From: Mycobacteriales bacterium
GTDB taxonomy: Bacteria; Actinomycetota; Actinomycetes; Mycobacteriales; SCTD01
Length of the DNA: 64,000 nt
NCBI GenBank assembly: GCA_040902655.1
Contig: JBBDWV010000057.1
Span: forward strand, 438-64,437
Direction: 5' to 3'
A model generated the notes under the pieces. That model was not told the origin of the DNA and searched no databases. It worked only from the letters and a program-made list of their open reading frames with translations. Both the position numbers and the translations under genes were made by a program. Positions 9,185-19,546 of this stretch are shown piece after piece. Positions within the stretch are counted from its first letter, which is position 1; each line of letters starts with the position of its first letter.

Positions 9185-10518
9185 CGTCGTCCGGGTGCCG
9201 GGCCGGTCCGGCGGGCACCGGTGCGTGGCACCCCTGCCCGCCCGCCGGTGCGCGGGACGGCGCGCGCCCGCCCCGCCGTACGGGACCGGACGGGGGCCGA
9301 GGTCTCCCCGCGCAGTCGACCGCGCAGGGTGGGTGCCGCGGCGAGCGCCGCGGCGGCACCGGGCTCGAGCCGCGCGAAGGACAGCAGCATCCCGATCGCG
9401 ACGAGGGTGACCAGCAGCGCCGAGCCGCCGAAGGACACCAACGGCAGCGGGATGCCGGTGATCGGCAGCAGGCCGACGACGGCACCCATGTTGATGATCG
9501 CCTGGCAGCCGATCCAGGCGGTGACGCCGGAGGTGGCCAGCCGGACGAACGGGTCGTCGGAGTGCTGCGCGATCCGGATGCAGGAGTAGATCAGCACCGC
9601 GAACAACCCGACGACGGTGAGCGTGCCGAGCAGGCCGAGCTCCTCGCCGATGATCGCGAAGACGTAGTCGGTGTGCGCCTCGGGCAGCCCGCCCGACCAC
9701 TTCTCCCGGCTGGCGCCGAGGCCGAGGCCGAACAGGCCGCCGGAGGACAGCGCGTAGAAACCCTGGACCGCCTGGTAGCCGGTGTTCTCGGGATCGGCGA
9801 ACGGGTCGCGGAACGACATCAGCCGCTCGAGCCGGTGCGGGGTCGTGATCGCCAGGAACATCGCGCCGCTGACGAGGGCACCGACGAGCACGCCGAAGAT
9901 CCGCAGCGGGGTGCCGACGACCCACAGCAGCGCGATCACGACGGTCGCGATCGAGACCGCGGTGCCGAAGTCGGGCTGGAGCATCACCAGCAGCAGCACG
10001 GCCCCGGTGACGGGGACGAGGGGGACGAGCAGGTGCATCCGGATGTCCAGCAGCCGCCGCTTGCGGACCAACAGGTCCGCCCCCCACAGCACGAGCGCCA
10101 GCTTCACCAGCTCGGCCGGCTGCAGGTTGAAGCCGAGCGGCAACGGGATCCAGCTGGTCGCGCCGTTGACCTGCCTGCCGACCCCCGGTAGCAGAACGGC
10201 GACGAGCAGCGCCAGCGACGTCAGCAGCAGCGGGTAGGCCGCGGCCCGGTAGAACCGGACCGGCAGCCGCGAGGCCGCGAACATCAGCGGCAGCCCGAGC
10301 GAGATGAACGTCGCCTGCTTGATGCCGGTGGCGAACAGCGAGCCGGTCGTGGCGTAGGAGCGCAGGCTGGACGCCGAGAACACCATGACCAGCCCGAGGA
10401 CGAGCAGCAGCAGCGTGCTGGCCAGCAGCAGGTGGTAGCTGGCCAGGGGCCGGAGCAGCACCGGCACCCGCGCCGGACCGACGTCCTGCTCGGCGGACGC
10501 GGTCGAGGGAGCCCTCAT
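9181..10518 (-). CDS. ftsW: SEDS glycosyltransferase FtsW
   Basis: A 445-aa polytopic SEDS protein that polymerises septal glycan from lipid II with its partner PBP (FtsI). About ten hydrophobic segments are visible between residues 30 and 375. The SEDS blocks [47 protein letters not shown] and [17 protein letters not shown] are all present. The C-terminal 60 residues are an Arg/Ala/Pro-rich cytoplasmic tail with repeats of RTG. ATG 10518 overlaps the murD stop (ATGA). FtsW rather than RodA is favoured by its location between murD and murG. Confidence 0.96.
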   Translation of the reverse strand: MRAPSTASAEQDVGPARVPVLLRPLASYHLLLASTLLLLVLGLVMVFSASSLRSYATTGSLFATGIKQATFISLGLPLMFAASRLPVRFYRAAAYPLLLTSLALLVAVLLPGVGRQVNGATSWIPLPLGFNLQPAELVKLALVLWGADLLVRKRRLLDIRMHLLVPLVPVTGAVLLLVMLQPDFGTAVSIATVVIALLWVVGTPLRIFGVLVGALVSGAMFLAITTPHRLERLMSFRDPFADPENTGYQAVQGFYALSSGGLFGLGLGASREKWSGGLPEAHTDYVFAIIGEELGLLGTLTVVGLFAVLIYSCIRIAQHSDDPFVRLATSGVTAWIGCQAIINMGAVVGLLPITGIPLPLVSFGGSALLVTLVAIGMLLSFARLEPGAAAALAAAPTLRGRLRGETSAPVRSRTAGRARAVPRTGGRAGVPRTGARRTGPAPGRR

Positions 10519-11900
10519 GAGGACGTCCCGGTGACGGCGCGGGCGAACAGCTCGCCGCGCTCGTTGTAGTCGCGGAAGCAGTCCATCGAGGCGGCAGCCG
10601 GCGCGAGCAGGACGGTGTCCCCCGGCCGGGCGAGTCCGCGCGCGGCGGAGACGGCATCGAGCATGGCTCCAGTGTCGAGCCGCTCGACCTCCACGACGGG
10701 GATCTCGGGCGCGTGTCGCCGGAGCGCCTCGGCGAACTGCGCACGATCGGTGCCCAGCAGCACGACGGCCCGCAGCCGGTCGGCGGCCTCCCGCACCAGC
10801 TCGTCGACGTCGGCGCCCTTGAGCAGCCCGCCGGCCACCCACACGACCGACGGGTAGGCGGCCAGGCTCGCGGCGGCGGCGTGCGGATTGGTGGCCTTGC
10901 TGTCGTCGACCCATCCGACGCCGGCGGCGGTCGTCACCAGGGTGTTGCGGTGCGGCCCGGGTGCGACCTCCCGCAGCCCGGCGGCGACCGCCTCGGCCGG
11001 CACGCCGTAGGACCGGGCCAACGCGGCGGCGGCCAAGGCGTTGGCGACGTTGTGGGCCCCGGGCAGCGGCAGGTCGTCCAGCGTGGCGAGCGGGGTGGCC
11101 TCGCCCGCGACGTCCCGTCCCGCGGCGTCGAGGAAGGCCCGGTCGACGAGCAGGTTTTCGACGACGCCGAGCTCGCCCGCGCGCGGGCTGCCGAGGGTGA
11201 AGCCGGCCCGCACCGCCCCCTGCGCCGCGGCGGCGGCCGCCAGGCGTACGGACGCAGCATCCTCCCGGTTGTAGACCGCGACGGTGCCCGGGCCGTGGAT
11301 GCGCCCCTTGGCGGCGGTGTAGTCCTGCAGCGAACCGTGCCAGTCGACGTGGTCGGGTGCGACGTTGAGCACGACAGCGGTGTGCGGGCGCAACGAGCTG
11401 GACCAGTGCAGCTGGAAGCTGGACAGCTCCACCGCCAGGACGTCGTACGGCTCGGCGGCCAGGACCGCGTCCAGCAGCGGCAGGCCCACGTTGCCTGCGG
11501 CGACCGTGCGGCGGCCGGCCGCGGCCAGGATCGAGGCGAGCATCCGGACGGTGGTGGTCTTGCCGTTGGTGCCGGTGACGGCCAGCCAGGGGGCCGCCGC
11601 GGCGCCGCGCAGCCGCCAGGCCAGCTCGACCTCGCCGATCACCTCGATCCCCGCTGCCGCGCTCGCGACGAGCAGCGGGGAGTCCGGGCGCCAGCCGGGG
11701 CTGGTCACGACCAGCGCCGTGCCGGGCGGGGGCGCGTCGGTGGCGAGCACCTGCAGGCCCGCGGCGCGCAGCGGCTCGGCCCGATCCTGCCGTGCCTCGA
11801 CGACGGTCACCCGGGCGCCACGCTCCTGCAGCACGCGGGCGGCGGCCACTCCGCTGACCCCGGCGCCGGCGACGACGACGGGCAGCCCTTCGACGATCAA
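10515..11900 (-). CDS. murD: UDP-MurNAc-L-alanine-D-glutamate ligase
   Basis: This 461-aa Mur ligase adds D-Glu to UDP-MurNAc-L-Ala. The N-terminal fold has [21 protein letters not shown], the P-loop is [14 protein letters not shown], and [14 protein letters not shown] and [17 protein letters not shown] are the central and C-terminal signatures. The most likely start is TTG at 11900, whose TTGA overlaps the mraY stop. No ATG or GTG fits the expected N-terminus, and the same 4-nt architecture recurs at every neighbouring junction. The TTG start is an inference from that pattern. Confidence 0.96.
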   Translation of the reverse strand: MIVEGLPVVVAGAGVSGVAAARVLQERGARVTVVEARQDRAEPLRAAGLQVLATDAPPPGTALVVTSPGWRPDSPLLVASAAAGIEVIGEVELAWRLRGAAAAPWLAVTGTNGKTTTVRMLASILAAAGRRTVAAGNVGLPLLDAVLAAEPYDVLAVELSSFQLHWSSSLRPHTAVVLNVAPDHVDWHGSLQDYTAAKGRIHGPGTVAVYNREDAASVRLAAAAAAQGAVRAGFTLGSPRAGELGVVENLLVDRAFLDAAGRDVAGEATPLATLDDLPLPGAHNVANALAAAALARSYGVPAEAVAAGLREVAPGPHRNTLVTTAAGVGWVDDSKATNPHAAAASLAAYPSVVWVAGGLLKGADVDELVREAADRLRAVVLLGTDRAQFAEALRRHAPEIPVVEVERLDTGAMLDAVSAARGLARPGDTVLLAPAAASMDCFRDYNERGELFARAVTGTSS

Positions 11901-12982
11901 CGCAGTGGGCCCGTGGCGAGGTACTCGGCGTAGAACACGCCCAGGCCGAAGGCCACCGCCAGACCGGCGATGATCCAGAACCGGACGATGACGGTGTTCT
12001 CGACCCAGCCGGCCAACTCGAAGTGGTGGTGGATCGGCGCCATGTTGAACAGCCGCTTTCGGGTCGCCTTGAAGACGCCGATCTGCAGGATCACCGAGAG
12101 CGTCTCGATGACGAACAGCCCGCCGAGCACGATGAGCAGCAGTTCGGTACGGGTCACGATCGCGATGCCGGCCAGGGCGCCGCCGATGGCCAGCGACCCG
12201 GTGTCGCCCATGAAGATCTTCGCGGGCGAGGCGTTCCACCACAGGAAGCCGAAGCAGGCGCCCATGGCGGCGGCGGCCACCAACGCGATGTCGAGCGGGT
12301 CGCGGGCGGTGTAGCACTGGACCAGGCCGGGCCGGAGCACACAGGAGTTGCGGAACTGCCAGAAGCCGATCACGACATAGGCCGCGAAGACCATGATGGA
12401 GGAGCCGGCGGCCAGCCCGTCCAGCCCGTCGGTGAGGTTCACGGCGTTCGAGGTCGCCGTGATGATCAGGTAGGCGAAGATCACGAAACCGACCGAGCCG
12501 AGCCCGATCGCGGTGTAGTCGCGGATGAACGACAGCTGGGTCGAGGCCGGGGTCAGGCCCGAGCTGTTCCTGAACTGCAGGGCCGCGACGGCGAAGCCGA
12601 CGCCGACGATGAGCTGGCCGAGGAACTTGGAGGCGGCGTTGAGGCCCAGCGAACGCTGCTTGCGGATCTTGATGAAGTCGTCGAGGAAGCCGACGAGTCC
12701 GAGGCCGGTCATCAGCCCCAGGACGAGCAGCCCGCTGGCGGTGGGGCCGCGGCCCGGCTGGCTCGCGACGGCCAGGTGGGCCACGGCGTAGCCGACGAGG
12801 GTCGCGCCGATGATCACCGCGCCGCCCATCGTCGGCGTGCCGCGCTTGGTGGCGTGGCTGCTCGGGCCGTCCTCGCGGATCTCCTGGCCGTAGCCGCGGT
12901 GCCGGAACAGCCGGATCACCGCGGGGGTGCACAGCAGCGACACGAGCAGCGCGGTCATCGCGGCGATCAGGACCGATCTCAC
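11897..12982 (-). CDS. mraY: Phospho-MurNAc-pentapeptide transferase MraY
   Basis: A 361-aa integral membrane enzyme that transfers phospho-MurNAc-pentapeptide to undecaprenyl phosphate, giving lipid I. It has about ten transmembrane segments. The catalytic Asp pair sits in [23 protein letters not shown] supplies the nucleophile region, [12 protein letters not shown] is present, and [20 protein letters not shown] is the uridine-site loop. GTG 12982 overlaps the murF stop (GTGA), and the gene overlaps murD by TTGA. Length and motifs are standard. Confidence 0.98.
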   Translation of the reverse strand: MRSVLIAAMTALLVSLLCTPAVIRLFRHRGYGQEIREDGPSSHATKRGTPTMGGAVIIGATLVGYAVAHLAVASQPGRGPTASGLLVLGLMTGLGLVGFLDDFIKIRKQRSLGLNAASKFLGQLIVGVGFAVAALQFRNSSGLTPASTQLSFIRDYTAIGLGSVGFVIFAYLIITATSNAVNLTDGLDGLAAGSSIMVFAAYVVIGFWQFRNSCVLRPGLVQCYTARDPLDIALVAAAAMGACFGFLWWNASPAKIFMGDTGSLAIGGALAGIAIVTRTELLLIVLGGLFVIETLSVILQIGVFKATRKRLFNMAPIHHHFELAGWVENTVIVRFWIIAGLAVAFGLGVFYAEYLATGPLR

Positions 12983-14421
12983 CGCGAGGCCTCCACGGCG
13001 GACGATCCTGGCAGGTCCGGTTCGAGCAGTGCCGCAGCGACCCGCTCGAGGCCGGCGGAGCGGGAAGCCTTGACCAGCACGACGTCACCCGCTGCGAGCT
13101 GCTGCCGCAGCAGCGCGACGGCCGCGTCGACGTCCGGGACGTGGATCGACTCCGAGCCCCAGGAGCCCTCGAGCACCGCCCCGGCGTGGATCCCGCCGGC
13201 GTCCTCGCCGACCACCACCAGTTGGCCGATGTCCAGCCGCACGACGAACCGTCCCAGGTCCAGGTGTGCCTCCCGCGCGCCCTCCCCCAGCTCGGCCATC
13301 GGTCCCAGCACGGCGACCGTCCGGCGGCGCTTGCCGGCGCTCATCACCGCCAGCGTCTGCAGCGCGGCCCGCATCGACTCGGGGTTGGCGTTGTAGGCGT
13401 CGTTGACGACCGTCACGCCGTCCGGACGCTCGGTCACCTCCATCCGCCAGCGGCTGGCGGGGCGCGCCGCGGAGAGCAGCTGCGCGACCCGCTCGACCGG
13501 AGCGCCGGCGCAGCCGGTGGCCAGCACGTTGGCGGCGACGGCCGCGGCGTTGACCGCGGCATGGGCGCCGCGCAGCTGCAGCCCGACCTCGGCCGCGCCG
13601 GACGGGGTGACCAGCCGGAAGCGGGGCCGGCCCCCCTCGTCGAGCTCGAGGTCCTGCACGCGGTAGTCGGCCTCCGCACCGGCCCCGAAGGTCACCACCT
13701 GCCCCGTCGTGCGGGCGGACAGACCCAGCACCAGCGGGTCGTCCGCGTTGAGCACGGCGACCGCGGGCCCGTCCTCCCCCTCGGCGCCCTCGACCAGCTC
13801 ACCCTTGGCCCGGGCGATGGCCTGCCGGCTGCCGAACTCGCCGAGATGGGCGGAGCCGATGTTGAGCACCGTCGCGGCGTGCGGCGGCACGAGGCCGCGC
13901 AGGAAGGCGATGTGCCCGACCCCCCGGGCGCTGTACTCCAGCACCGCGAAGCGGGTGTCGGCCGCGCGGCGCAGCGCGGTCAGCGGCAGCCCGATCTCGT
14001 TGTTGAACGACCCCGGCGGGGACAGGGTCGGGCCGAAGGCGGCCAGCACCGTCGCCAGCAGGTCCTTGGTCGACGTCTTGCCGCTGCTGCCCGTGATCCC
14101 GAAGGTGAACGGCACCTGGCCGCGGGCCCACAGCTGCCGCGCGAGCGCCTGCATGGCCGCCAGCGGGTCGGGCACGACCAGGCAGGGCACACCGGCGACC
14201 GGACGGGCGGACAGCACCGCGACGGCGCCGGCGGCGACCGCGGCGGCGGCGTGGTCGTGGCCGTCCGACCGCTCGCCCGGCAGGGCGACGAACAGTCCGC
14301 CCGGGCGCACCAGCCGGCTGTCGACCTCCACGTCGGCGGTCACCGCGACGTGGGGGGGGGGGCCCCCCACGCCCCCCGCGCCCGTGATCGCCACGACGTC
14401 CGCCACCGGGACCGGGATCAC
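12979..14421 (-). CDS. murF: UDP-MurNAc-tripeptide D-Ala-D-Ala ligase
   Basis: This 480-aa ligase adds D-Ala-D-Ala to the UDP-MurNAc tripeptide. [20 protein letters not shown] is the N-terminal UDP-binding domain, [15 protein letters not shown] the P-loop, [12 protein letters not shown] the central domain and [15 protein letters not shown] the C-terminal domain. GTG 14421 overlaps the murE stop. Codons 20-24 run through an 11-nt homopolymer (C on the coding strand, 14352-14362), just where a short Gly/Pro stretch replaces the usual compact N-terminus. A one-base slip there would end translation early, so the tract is either an error hotspot or a real contingency site. Confidence 0.96.
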   Translation of the reverse strand: MIPVPVADVVAITGAGGVGGPPPHVAVTADVEVDSRLVRPGGLFVALPGERSDGHDHAAAAVAAGAVAVLSARPVAGVPCLVVPDPLAAMQALARQLWARGQVPFTFGITGSSGKTSTKDLLATVLAAFGPTLSPPGSFNNEIGLPLTALRRAADTRFAVLEYSARGVGHIAFLRGLVPPHAATVLNIGSAHLGEFGSRQAIARAKGELVEGAEGEDGPAVAVLNADDPLVLGLSARTTGQVVTFGAGAEADYRVQDLELDEGGRPRFRLVTPSGAAEVGLQLRGAHAAVNAAAVAANVLATGCAGAPVERVAQLLSAARPASRWRMEVTERPDGVTVVNDAYNANPESMRAALQTLAVMSAGKRRRTVAVLGPMAELGEGAREAHLDLGRFVVRLDIGQLVVVGEDAGGIHAGAVLEGSWGSESIHVPDVDAAVALLRQQLAAGDVVLVKASRSAGLERVAAALLEPDLPGSSAVEASR

Positions 14422-15926
14422 TCCGTCGCCTCCAGGATCAGCTCACGCAGCACCTGCCGGTCGTCGAACGGCGTGACGACCCCGCCGGCCTCCTGGCCGG
14501 TCTCGTGTCCCTTGCCCGCGATCACCACGGCATCACCCGGCTCCGCCAGCGCGACGGCCAACGCGATCGCCGCGCGCCGGTCGACCTCGCGCAGCGCATC
14601 GGGCGCGCCGGCGGCCATCTCGGCCAGAATCGTGGCCGGCTCCTCGCTGCGCGGGTTGTCGCTGGTCAGCACGGCGACGTCGGCGCCCGCAGCCGCCACC
14701 CGCCCCATCGCCGGCCGCTTGCCCCGGTCGCGGTCCCCGCCGCAGCCCAGCACGACCACCACCTTGCCCGAAGTCACCGTGCGCACCGTCTCCAGCAGGC
14801 GCGCCACCGCGTCCGGGGTGTGCGCGTAGTCCACGACGGCGAGCCAGGGCTGGCCCACGGCGACCCGCTCCATCCGGCCCGGCACCCCCGGGAGCCCGGC
14901 GACCCCGTGTACCGCGTCCTCGACCGGGATGCCGGCGGTGACCAACGTCGCCAGCGCCGCCACGGCGTTCGCGACGTTGAACGCACCCGGCAGCTGCACC
15001 GAGGCGCGCACGTCGACGCCCGGACCCAGGAGCCGGAAGCGGCTGCCGTCGGGTCGCAGGTCGAGCTCGCGGACCCGCCAGTCGGCGTCCTCGCCGTAGG
15101 TCACGCTCGGCAGCGGGGTGTCCCGCGCGATGCGGCGGCCGGCGGCGTCGTCGACGTTGAGCACCGCGCGGCGGGCCCGCTCCGGCGTGAACAACGAGGC
15201 CTTGGCGGCTTCGTACTCCTGCATCGAGGCGTGGAAGTCCAGGTGGTCCTGGGACAGGTTGGTGAACAGCGCCACGTCGAAGACGACGCCGTCGACCCGG
15301 CCGAGCGAGAGGGCGTGGCTGCTGACCTCCATCGCGACCGCGGTGCTGCCGCGCTCGACCATGACCGCCAGCAGCGCCTGCAGGTCCGGCGCCTCGGGGG
15401 TGGTCCGGACGCTGGGCAGGACCTCGTCGCCGATCCGGGTGAGCACCGTGCCGAGCAGCCCGGTGGCGTGCCCGCCGGCCCGCAGCCCCGCCTCCAGCAG
15501 GAACGCCGTGGTCGTCTTGCCGTTGGTGCCGGTGACGCCGAGGACGAGCAGGTCCCCGCCCGGCTCCCCGAACACCCATCGGGCGACCGCCCCGAGCACC
15601 CCTCGCGGGTCGTCGGCGACCAGGACCGGAACGTCGTACGGCGCACAGCGCGCCGCGCCGGCCGGATCGGTGAGTACGGCGGCGGCACCGGCCCGCACCG
15701 CCTGGCCGGCGAACTCCGCCCCGTGGGCACGGGAGCCGGGCAGCGCAGCGTAGAGGTCGCCGGGCAGCACGGCCCGGGAGTCCAGGGTGCAGCCGGTGAG
15801 CCGCACGCCGTCGACGGGACGGTCGGCGCGCAGGGCGGGCAGCAGCGGCAGCAGGGCGGGCAGCGGCCGCGCGGCGGGGCGGGCGGGACGCAGGGTGCGG
15901 TCCGCGCCGCCGGGGGTCGCGGGCAC
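14418..15926 (-). CDS. murE: UDP-MurNAc-tripeptide synthetase MurE
   Basis: This 502-aa ligase adds the third stem residue, predicted to be meso-diaminopimelate because the specificity loop reads SDNPRSEEP (the DNPR form). The P-loop is [19 protein letters not shown], with SSHALSLGRVDG and FTNLSQDHLDFH in the central domain and VDYAHTPDAV in the C-terminal domain. GTG 15926 begins 9 nt after the ftsI stop, the only non-overlapping junction between rsmH and ftsQ. A TAGCCT hexamer that includes the ftsI stop codon sits 6 nt before this GTG and may be an internal promoter. Confidence 0.97.
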   Translation of the reverse strand: MPATPGGADRTLRPARPAARPLPALLPLLPALRADRPVDGVRLTGCTLDSRAVLPGDLYAALPGSRAHGAEFAGQAVRAGAAAVLTDPAGAARCAPYDVPVLVADDPRGVLGAVARWVFGEPGGDLLVLGVTGTNGKTTTAFLLEAGLRAGGHATGLLGTVLTRIGDEVLPSVRTTPEAPDLQALLAVMVERGSTAVAMEVSSHALSLGRVDGVVFDVALFTNLSQDHLDFHASMQEYEAAKASLFTPERARRAVLNVDDAAGRRIARDTPLPSVTYGEDADWRVRELDLRPDGSRFRLLGPGVDVRASVQLPGAFNVANAVAALATLVTAGIPVEDAVHGVAGLPGVPGRMERVAVGQPWLAVVDYAHTPDAVARLLETVRTVTSGKVVVVLGCGGDRDRGKRPAMGRVAAAGADVAVLTSDNPRSEEPATILAEMAAGAPDALREVDRRAAIALAVALAEPGDAVVIAGKGHETGQEAGGVVTPFDDRQVLRELILEATE

Positions 15927-15932
15927 GAGGTC

Positions 15933-15938
15933 AGGCTA
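15933..15938 (-). promoter_or_regulatory. possible internal leaderless promoter for murE
   Basis: TAGCCT on the minus strand overlaps the ftsI TAG stop and ends 6 nt before the murE GTG. It matches the TAnnnT spacing seen at several operon starts in this window. One hexamer at a stop codon can occur by chance, so this is tentative. Confidence 0.3.
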
Positions 15939-17876
15939 CCGGGGGTCGTCGGCGCGCAGCCGCAGCTTCGGCGAGGGCGCGCCGGTCGGCGGGACGGACA
16001 GGCTGCGCAGCGCGGAGCTCATGATGTCGTGGAAGACCGGCCCCGCGACCGACCCGCCGTAGTAGCCCTTCTTGGGGTCCTGGATGGACACCGACAGGAC
16101 CAGGCGCGGCGCGTCGGCGGGCGCGAAACCGACGAAGCTGGCGGTGTAGCCGTTGTAGCGCCCGTCGACCACCCGCTGCGCGGTGCCGGTCTTGCCGGCC
16201 ACCCGGTAGCCGTCGATCGCGGCACTGACGGCGGTTCCGCGCTGGTTGGTGACGCCCTCGAGCATGCCGCGCAACCGGTCCGCCACGTCCTGGCTGACCA
16301 CCCGGCTGGGCTCCGCCCGCGGCGCCGGGACGACCGTGCCGTCGGCATCGGTCGTCGAGGCGAGGATGGTCGGCTGCACGCGCAGGCCGCCGTTGGCGAT
16401 CGTCGCGTAGGCCGACGCCATCTGCAGGCCGTTGACGGCATAGCCCTGGCCGATCGGGTGGGTGCCGTAGTCGGTGCCGGCCCAACCCTGCTGGTCCCGC
16501 AGGATCCCCCGGCTCTCGCCCGGCAGCTCGATGCCCGTCTTGGCGCCGATCCCGAAGCGCTTCAGCATCTCGTGCAGCTTGGCTCCGCCCACCTTCTGTG
16601 CGGCCATGATCGTGCCGACGTTGCTGGACTCGACCAGCACGCCGGTGAACGTCATCTGCTCGACCGGGTGCTTGTGGGAATCTTTGAAGGTCTTGTTGGA
16701 CAGGCGGTACTGCCATGGCACGGACAGCGCGCTGTCCGGCGTCAGCGCGCCCGCCTCGAGCACGGCGGCAGCCGTGATCGCCTTGCCGGTGCTGCCGGGC
16801 TCGAAAACGTCGGACACCGCGCGGTTCCCGCGGACGGAGACGTCTGCCTTGCCCGGCTCGTTGGCGTCGAAGGTCGGCACGGAAGCCAGTGCGAGCACCT
16901 CACCGGTGGTGACGTCCATCAGCGTCGCGCTGCCGCTCTCGGCATTGTTCTGGGCGATCTGCCGGGCCAGGACCTGCTGGGCGTACCACTGCAGGTCCCG
17001 GTCGAGGGTGAGCCGCACGTCCCGGCCGGGCCGCGGCTCCACCGTGGAGGTGAAGCCGTTGGGAATGATGCGGCCCCCGCCGTCGACCTCGGCCGTCCGC
17101 TTGCCGTCCGTGCCGGCCAGCACGTCGTCGAACTGCATCTCGATACCGGCAGTGCCGCTGCCCTCGACCGTGGTGAAGCCGACGACATTGGCGGCGACCT
17201 GCCCGCCGGGCGCGACGCGGCGCGGTTCGGCGACGGTGCCGATGCCGACCAGACCGAGGTCGCGCACCCGGTTGGCCTGCTCCGCCTCGAGACCACGGGC
17301 CAGGTAGGCAAAGCCCTTGCAGCCCAGCAGTTCGGTCGCCGAGCAGGTCGCGCCGGTGGCCTTGGGAGACAGCTCGAGCCTGCTCTGGATCTCCTTCGCC
17401 GGCAGGCCGAGCACCGGCGCCAGCGCAGCGGCGATGGTGGCCGGCTCGCAGGGAGTCTTCGCGTCCGGCGGGCAGGTCGCCTTGGCGATGGTGCGTGGCT
17501 CGCCGTAGATCGCGCGGGCATCGACCGACAGGGCCAGCAGCTGGCCGTTGCGGTCGAGGATCGACCCACGGGGGGCCGCCAGCTTGACGGTGGACAACCG
17601 CTGCCGGCTCGCCTCGGAGGCGTACGCCTCGGCCTGGAAGCCCTGCAACCAGATCAGCCGGCCACCGATCAGCGACAGCATGATCAGCACCGCCAGCAGG
17701 CCCGTACGCAGGCGCACCGCGGGGCGGCCCATCCGCACCCGCCGGGGCGCGCGCGTGGTCGGGCGCCGGGTGCGCATCGCCGCCGCGGAGCGCGGGCGGC
17801 TGCCGGCCGCCGGGCGCCGCGGAACGGGAGTGCCCTCGCGGCCGGACGGCCGCGGGCCGCGGGGGCCTGCGGTCAT
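15936..17876 (-). CDS. ftsI: Septal transpeptidase FtsI (PBP class B)
   Basis: A 646-aa bitopic class B penicillin-binding protein that crosslinks septal peptidoglycan with FtsW. An Arg/Pro-rich cytoplasmic tail (residues 1-55) leads into one transmembrane helix (about 57-77). The pedestal domain begins with RGSILDRNGQLLA. The transpeptidase domain has the nucleophile in GSTGK (Ser about 362), SSN (about 417-419) and KTGTAQ near residue 560. Four Cys residues (about 135, 143, 178, 186) in the pedestal could form disulfides. ATG 17876 overlaps the ftsL stop as ATGA. Resembles mycobacterial PbpB in layout. Confidence 0.96.
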   Translation of the reverse strand: MTAGPRGPRPSGREGTPVPRRPAAGSRPRSAAAMRTRRPTTRAPRRVRMGRPAVRLRTGLLAVLIMLSLIGGRLIWLQGFQAEAYASEASRQRLSTVKLAAPRGSILDRNGQLLALSVDARAIYGEPRTIAKATCPPDAKTPCEPATIAAALAPVLGLPAKEIQSRLELSPKATGATCSATELLGCKGFAYLARGLEAEQANRVRDLGLVGIGTVAEPRRVAPGGQVAANVVGFTTVEGSGTAGIEMQFDDVLAGTDGKRTAEVDGGGRIIPNGFTSTVEPRPGRDVRLTLDRDLQWYAQQVLARQIAQNNAESGSATLMDVTTGEVLALASVPTFDANEPGKADVSVRGNRAVSDVFEPGSTGKAITAAAVLEAGALTPDSALSVPWQYRLSNKTFKDSHKHPVEQMTFTGVLVESSNVGTIMAAQKVGGAKLHEMLKRFGIGAKTGIELPGESRGILRDQQGWAGTDYGTHPIGQGYAVNGLQMASAYATIANGGLRVQPTILASTTDADGTVVPAPRAEPSRVVSQDVADRLRGMLEGVTNQRGTAVSAAIDGYRVAGKTGTAQRVVDGRYNGYTASFVGFAPADAPRLVLSVSIQDPKKGYYGGSVAGPVFHDIMSSALRSLSVPPTGAPSPKLRLRADDPR

Positions 17877-18295
17877 CGGGCCGTCCGGGCCGGGGCCTCC
17901 GGAGGTGCCTGTGCCGGCGTCGCCGAGCCGAGCACGGTGCCGTCCGGCAGGCGCAGGAAGGTCGGTGGACCGGCCTGCACCATGCCCAGCGCGGCCGCCT
18001 TCTCCGCCAGCGTCTCAGACGCACGCGCCGCTTCGACCTCGAGCGTCAGCGCCTGCTCCGTGTCGGCCAGCGCCCGGGCCTCGACCTTCAGGGCGTGCAG
18101 CCGAAAGGCGTCCTTGGCGAGCGCCGTGTTGAGCACGAGCAGGCCGAGCAGGCCCGCGACCAGCAGGCAGACGACGGCCAGCACGAAGGGCGCCCGCGGG
18201 GAGGCCGCCTCGCGGGCCGGGACGAGAGTGAGGACGGCGCGGCGGCGGACGGCCGGCGCAGCGGAGGTGCGGGCGACCGGTGCGGCGGCGGTCAT
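17873..18295 (-). CDS. ftsL: FtsL-like divisome protein
   Basis: A 140-aa bitopic protein with a cytoplasmic N-terminus of about 38 residues, one transmembrane helix ([20 protein letters not shown]) and a coiled coil (about residues 65-105). It ends in a Pro/Ala-rich tail. Primary sequence of FtsL is poorly conserved; the call rests on topology, coiled coil and position between rsmH and ftsI. In the divisome it would pair with FtsB and FtsQ and activate FtsWI. Both junctions are ATGA overlaps, which fixes the start at 18295. Confidence 0.85.
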   Translation of the reverse strand: MTAAAPVARTSAAPAVRRRAVLTLVPAREAASPRAPFVLAVVCLLVAGLLGLLVLNTALAKDAFRLHALKVEARALADTEQALTLEVEAARASETLAEKAAALGMVQAGPPTFLRLPDGTVLGSATPAQAPPEAPARTAR

Positions 18296-19251
18296 GCGGC
18301 GGCCCGGACCTTCTCGGCCGCACGCAGGCGCACCGACGCCGCACGCGGGTTGGCAGCGACCTCGCCGGGGGGCGCCTTGCCGGCACCCCGGACGAGCAGC
18401 CGGAGCTCGGGAACGGCACCCTCGGGCACGAACGGCAGGTCCACCGGGACGCTGGAGGCCGAGCGTGCGACGAGCGCAGACTTCACGATCTTGTCCTCGA
18501 GCGACTGGTAGGACAGGACGACCAGGCGGCCGCCCACACAGAGGGTGCCGAGTGCAGCCGGAATTGCCCGGCGCAACACGCCGAGTTCGTCGTTCACTTC
18601 GATGCGCAAGGCCTGAAAGGTCCGCTTGGCCGGGTGGCCGCCGGTCCGGCGCGTCGCGGCGGGGACGGCTGTGCGTACCAGCTCGGCCAGCCGGGCGGTG
18701 CTGGTGAACGGCTCGCGCGCGCGCTCGCGCACGATCGCGTCGGCGATGCGCGAGGCGAAGCGCTCCTCGCCGTAGTCCTTCAGGACCCGGGCCAGTGCCT
18801 TGCCGTCGTAGCCGTTGACGACCTCGGCCGCGGTACGGCCGGTGGTGGGGTCCATCCGCATGTCCAGCGGGGCGTCCCGGGCATAGGCGAAGCCGCGGTC
18901 GACCTCGTCCAGCTGCAGCGAGCTCACGCCGAGGTCGAACAGCACGCCGGAGACGCAGTCCAGCCCGAGATCGGCGAGCACCGCCGGCAGCTGGTCGTAC
19001 ACCGCGTGCACCAGCGTCACCCGGGCGGCGTAGGGCGCCAGGCGGGCGCCGCTGCGCCGCAGCGCCTCGGGGTCGCGGTCCAGGCCGACGAGCCGGCAAT
19101 GCGGCGCGACCTGCAGCAGCGCCTCGGCGTGGCCGCCCATCCCGAGCGTGCAGTCCACGACCACGGCGTCCGGCCCGTTCAGCGCGGGAGCGAGCAGCCC
19201 GACGCAGCGCTCGAGTAGGACCGGGACGTGCGCCGGCTCCTCGGTGCCCAT
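18292..19251 (-). CDS. rsmH: 16S rRNA m4C1402 methyltransferase RsmH
   Basis: This 319-aa SAM-dependent enzyme methylates N4 of C1402 in 16S r[18 protein letters not shown] opens the protein, [15 protein letters not shown] is the SAM-binding glycine motif, [20 protein letters not shown] follows, and [12 protein letters not shown] with [15 protein letters not shown] lie near the C-terminus. The ATG at 19251 is chosen because it begins one residue block before the family N-terminus and lies one base after the stop of the small upstream gene. A longer in-frame extension would overlap that gene. Confidence 0.97.
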   Translation of the reverse strand: MGTEEPAHVPVLLERCVGLLAPALNGPDAVVVDCTLGMGGHAEALLQVAPHCRLVGLDRDPEALRRSGARLAPYAARVTLVHAVYDQLPAVLADLGLDCVSGVLFDLGVSSLQLDEVDRGFAYARDAPLDMRMDPTTGRTAAEVVNGYDGKALARVLKDYGEERFASRIADAIVRERAREPFTSTARLAELVRTAVPAATRRTGGHPAKRTFQALRIEVNDELGVLRRAIPAALGTLCVGGRLVVLSYQSLEDKIVKSALVARSASSVPVDLPFVPEGAVPELRLLVRGAGKAPPGEVAANPRAASVRLRAAEKVRAAA

Positions 19252-19252
19252 C

Positions 19253-19414
19253 TCAGGCCAGCGCGGACAGCGCCGCCTGAGCGACGACGGTGAGGCCGAC
19301 GGTGAGGCCGAGCGCGCAGCCGAGCAGCAGCAGGCTCTCGCGGAGCTCGGCGCCGAGCCCGGGGGGCGGGGGCAGGGGCGGTACGGGACCGTCGGTGCGG
19401 GGCTGGCTGTCCAT
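19253..19414 (-). CDS. 53-aa single-span membrane protein, unknown
   Basis: I do not recognise this protein. It is 53 residues: a polar Pro-rich cytoplasmic half ([12 protein letters not shown]) and one hydrophobic helix ([18 protein letters not shown]). The start ATG 19414 has GAGAGG about six nt upstream. Its stop is separated from the rsmH start by a single base, so it is tightly coupled to division-gene translation. A tiny membrane protein at this point in the dcw operon could be a divisome modulator, but that is inference from location. Confidence 0.65.
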   Translation of the reverse strand: MDSQPRTDGPVPPLPPPPGLGAELRESLLLLGCALGLTVGLTVVAQAALSALA

Positions 19415-19480
19415 CTCGACCTCTCGAACATGCGGGGGTGGTGGTGGGGCCCTCCCGCCAGGTCCCCGCCCGCTCACCCG

Positions 19481-19506
19481 CCTGGCGCCGGGGAAGGTGC
19501 GCCAGG
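19481..19506 (-). other. hairpin between mraZ and downstream dcw genes
   Basis: An 8-bp perfect stem (CCTGGCGC with GCGCCAGG) around a 10-nt loop lies in the 132-nt gap between mraZ and the small membrane-protein gene. It could be a partial terminator or processing site that makes mraZ expression differ from that of the rest of the cluster. There is no functional evidence beyond the fold. Confidence 0.35.
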
Positions 19507-19546
19507 TGGGCGGGCGGTCGGAGGCCTCGCACGAGGGAAAGAGCTG

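Noticed and set aside
14505-18707. 1400-codon open frame on the plus strand
   Set aside because: It is antisense to murE, ftsI and ftsL, has biased low-complexity composition and no domain; long open antisense frames are expected at this GC content.
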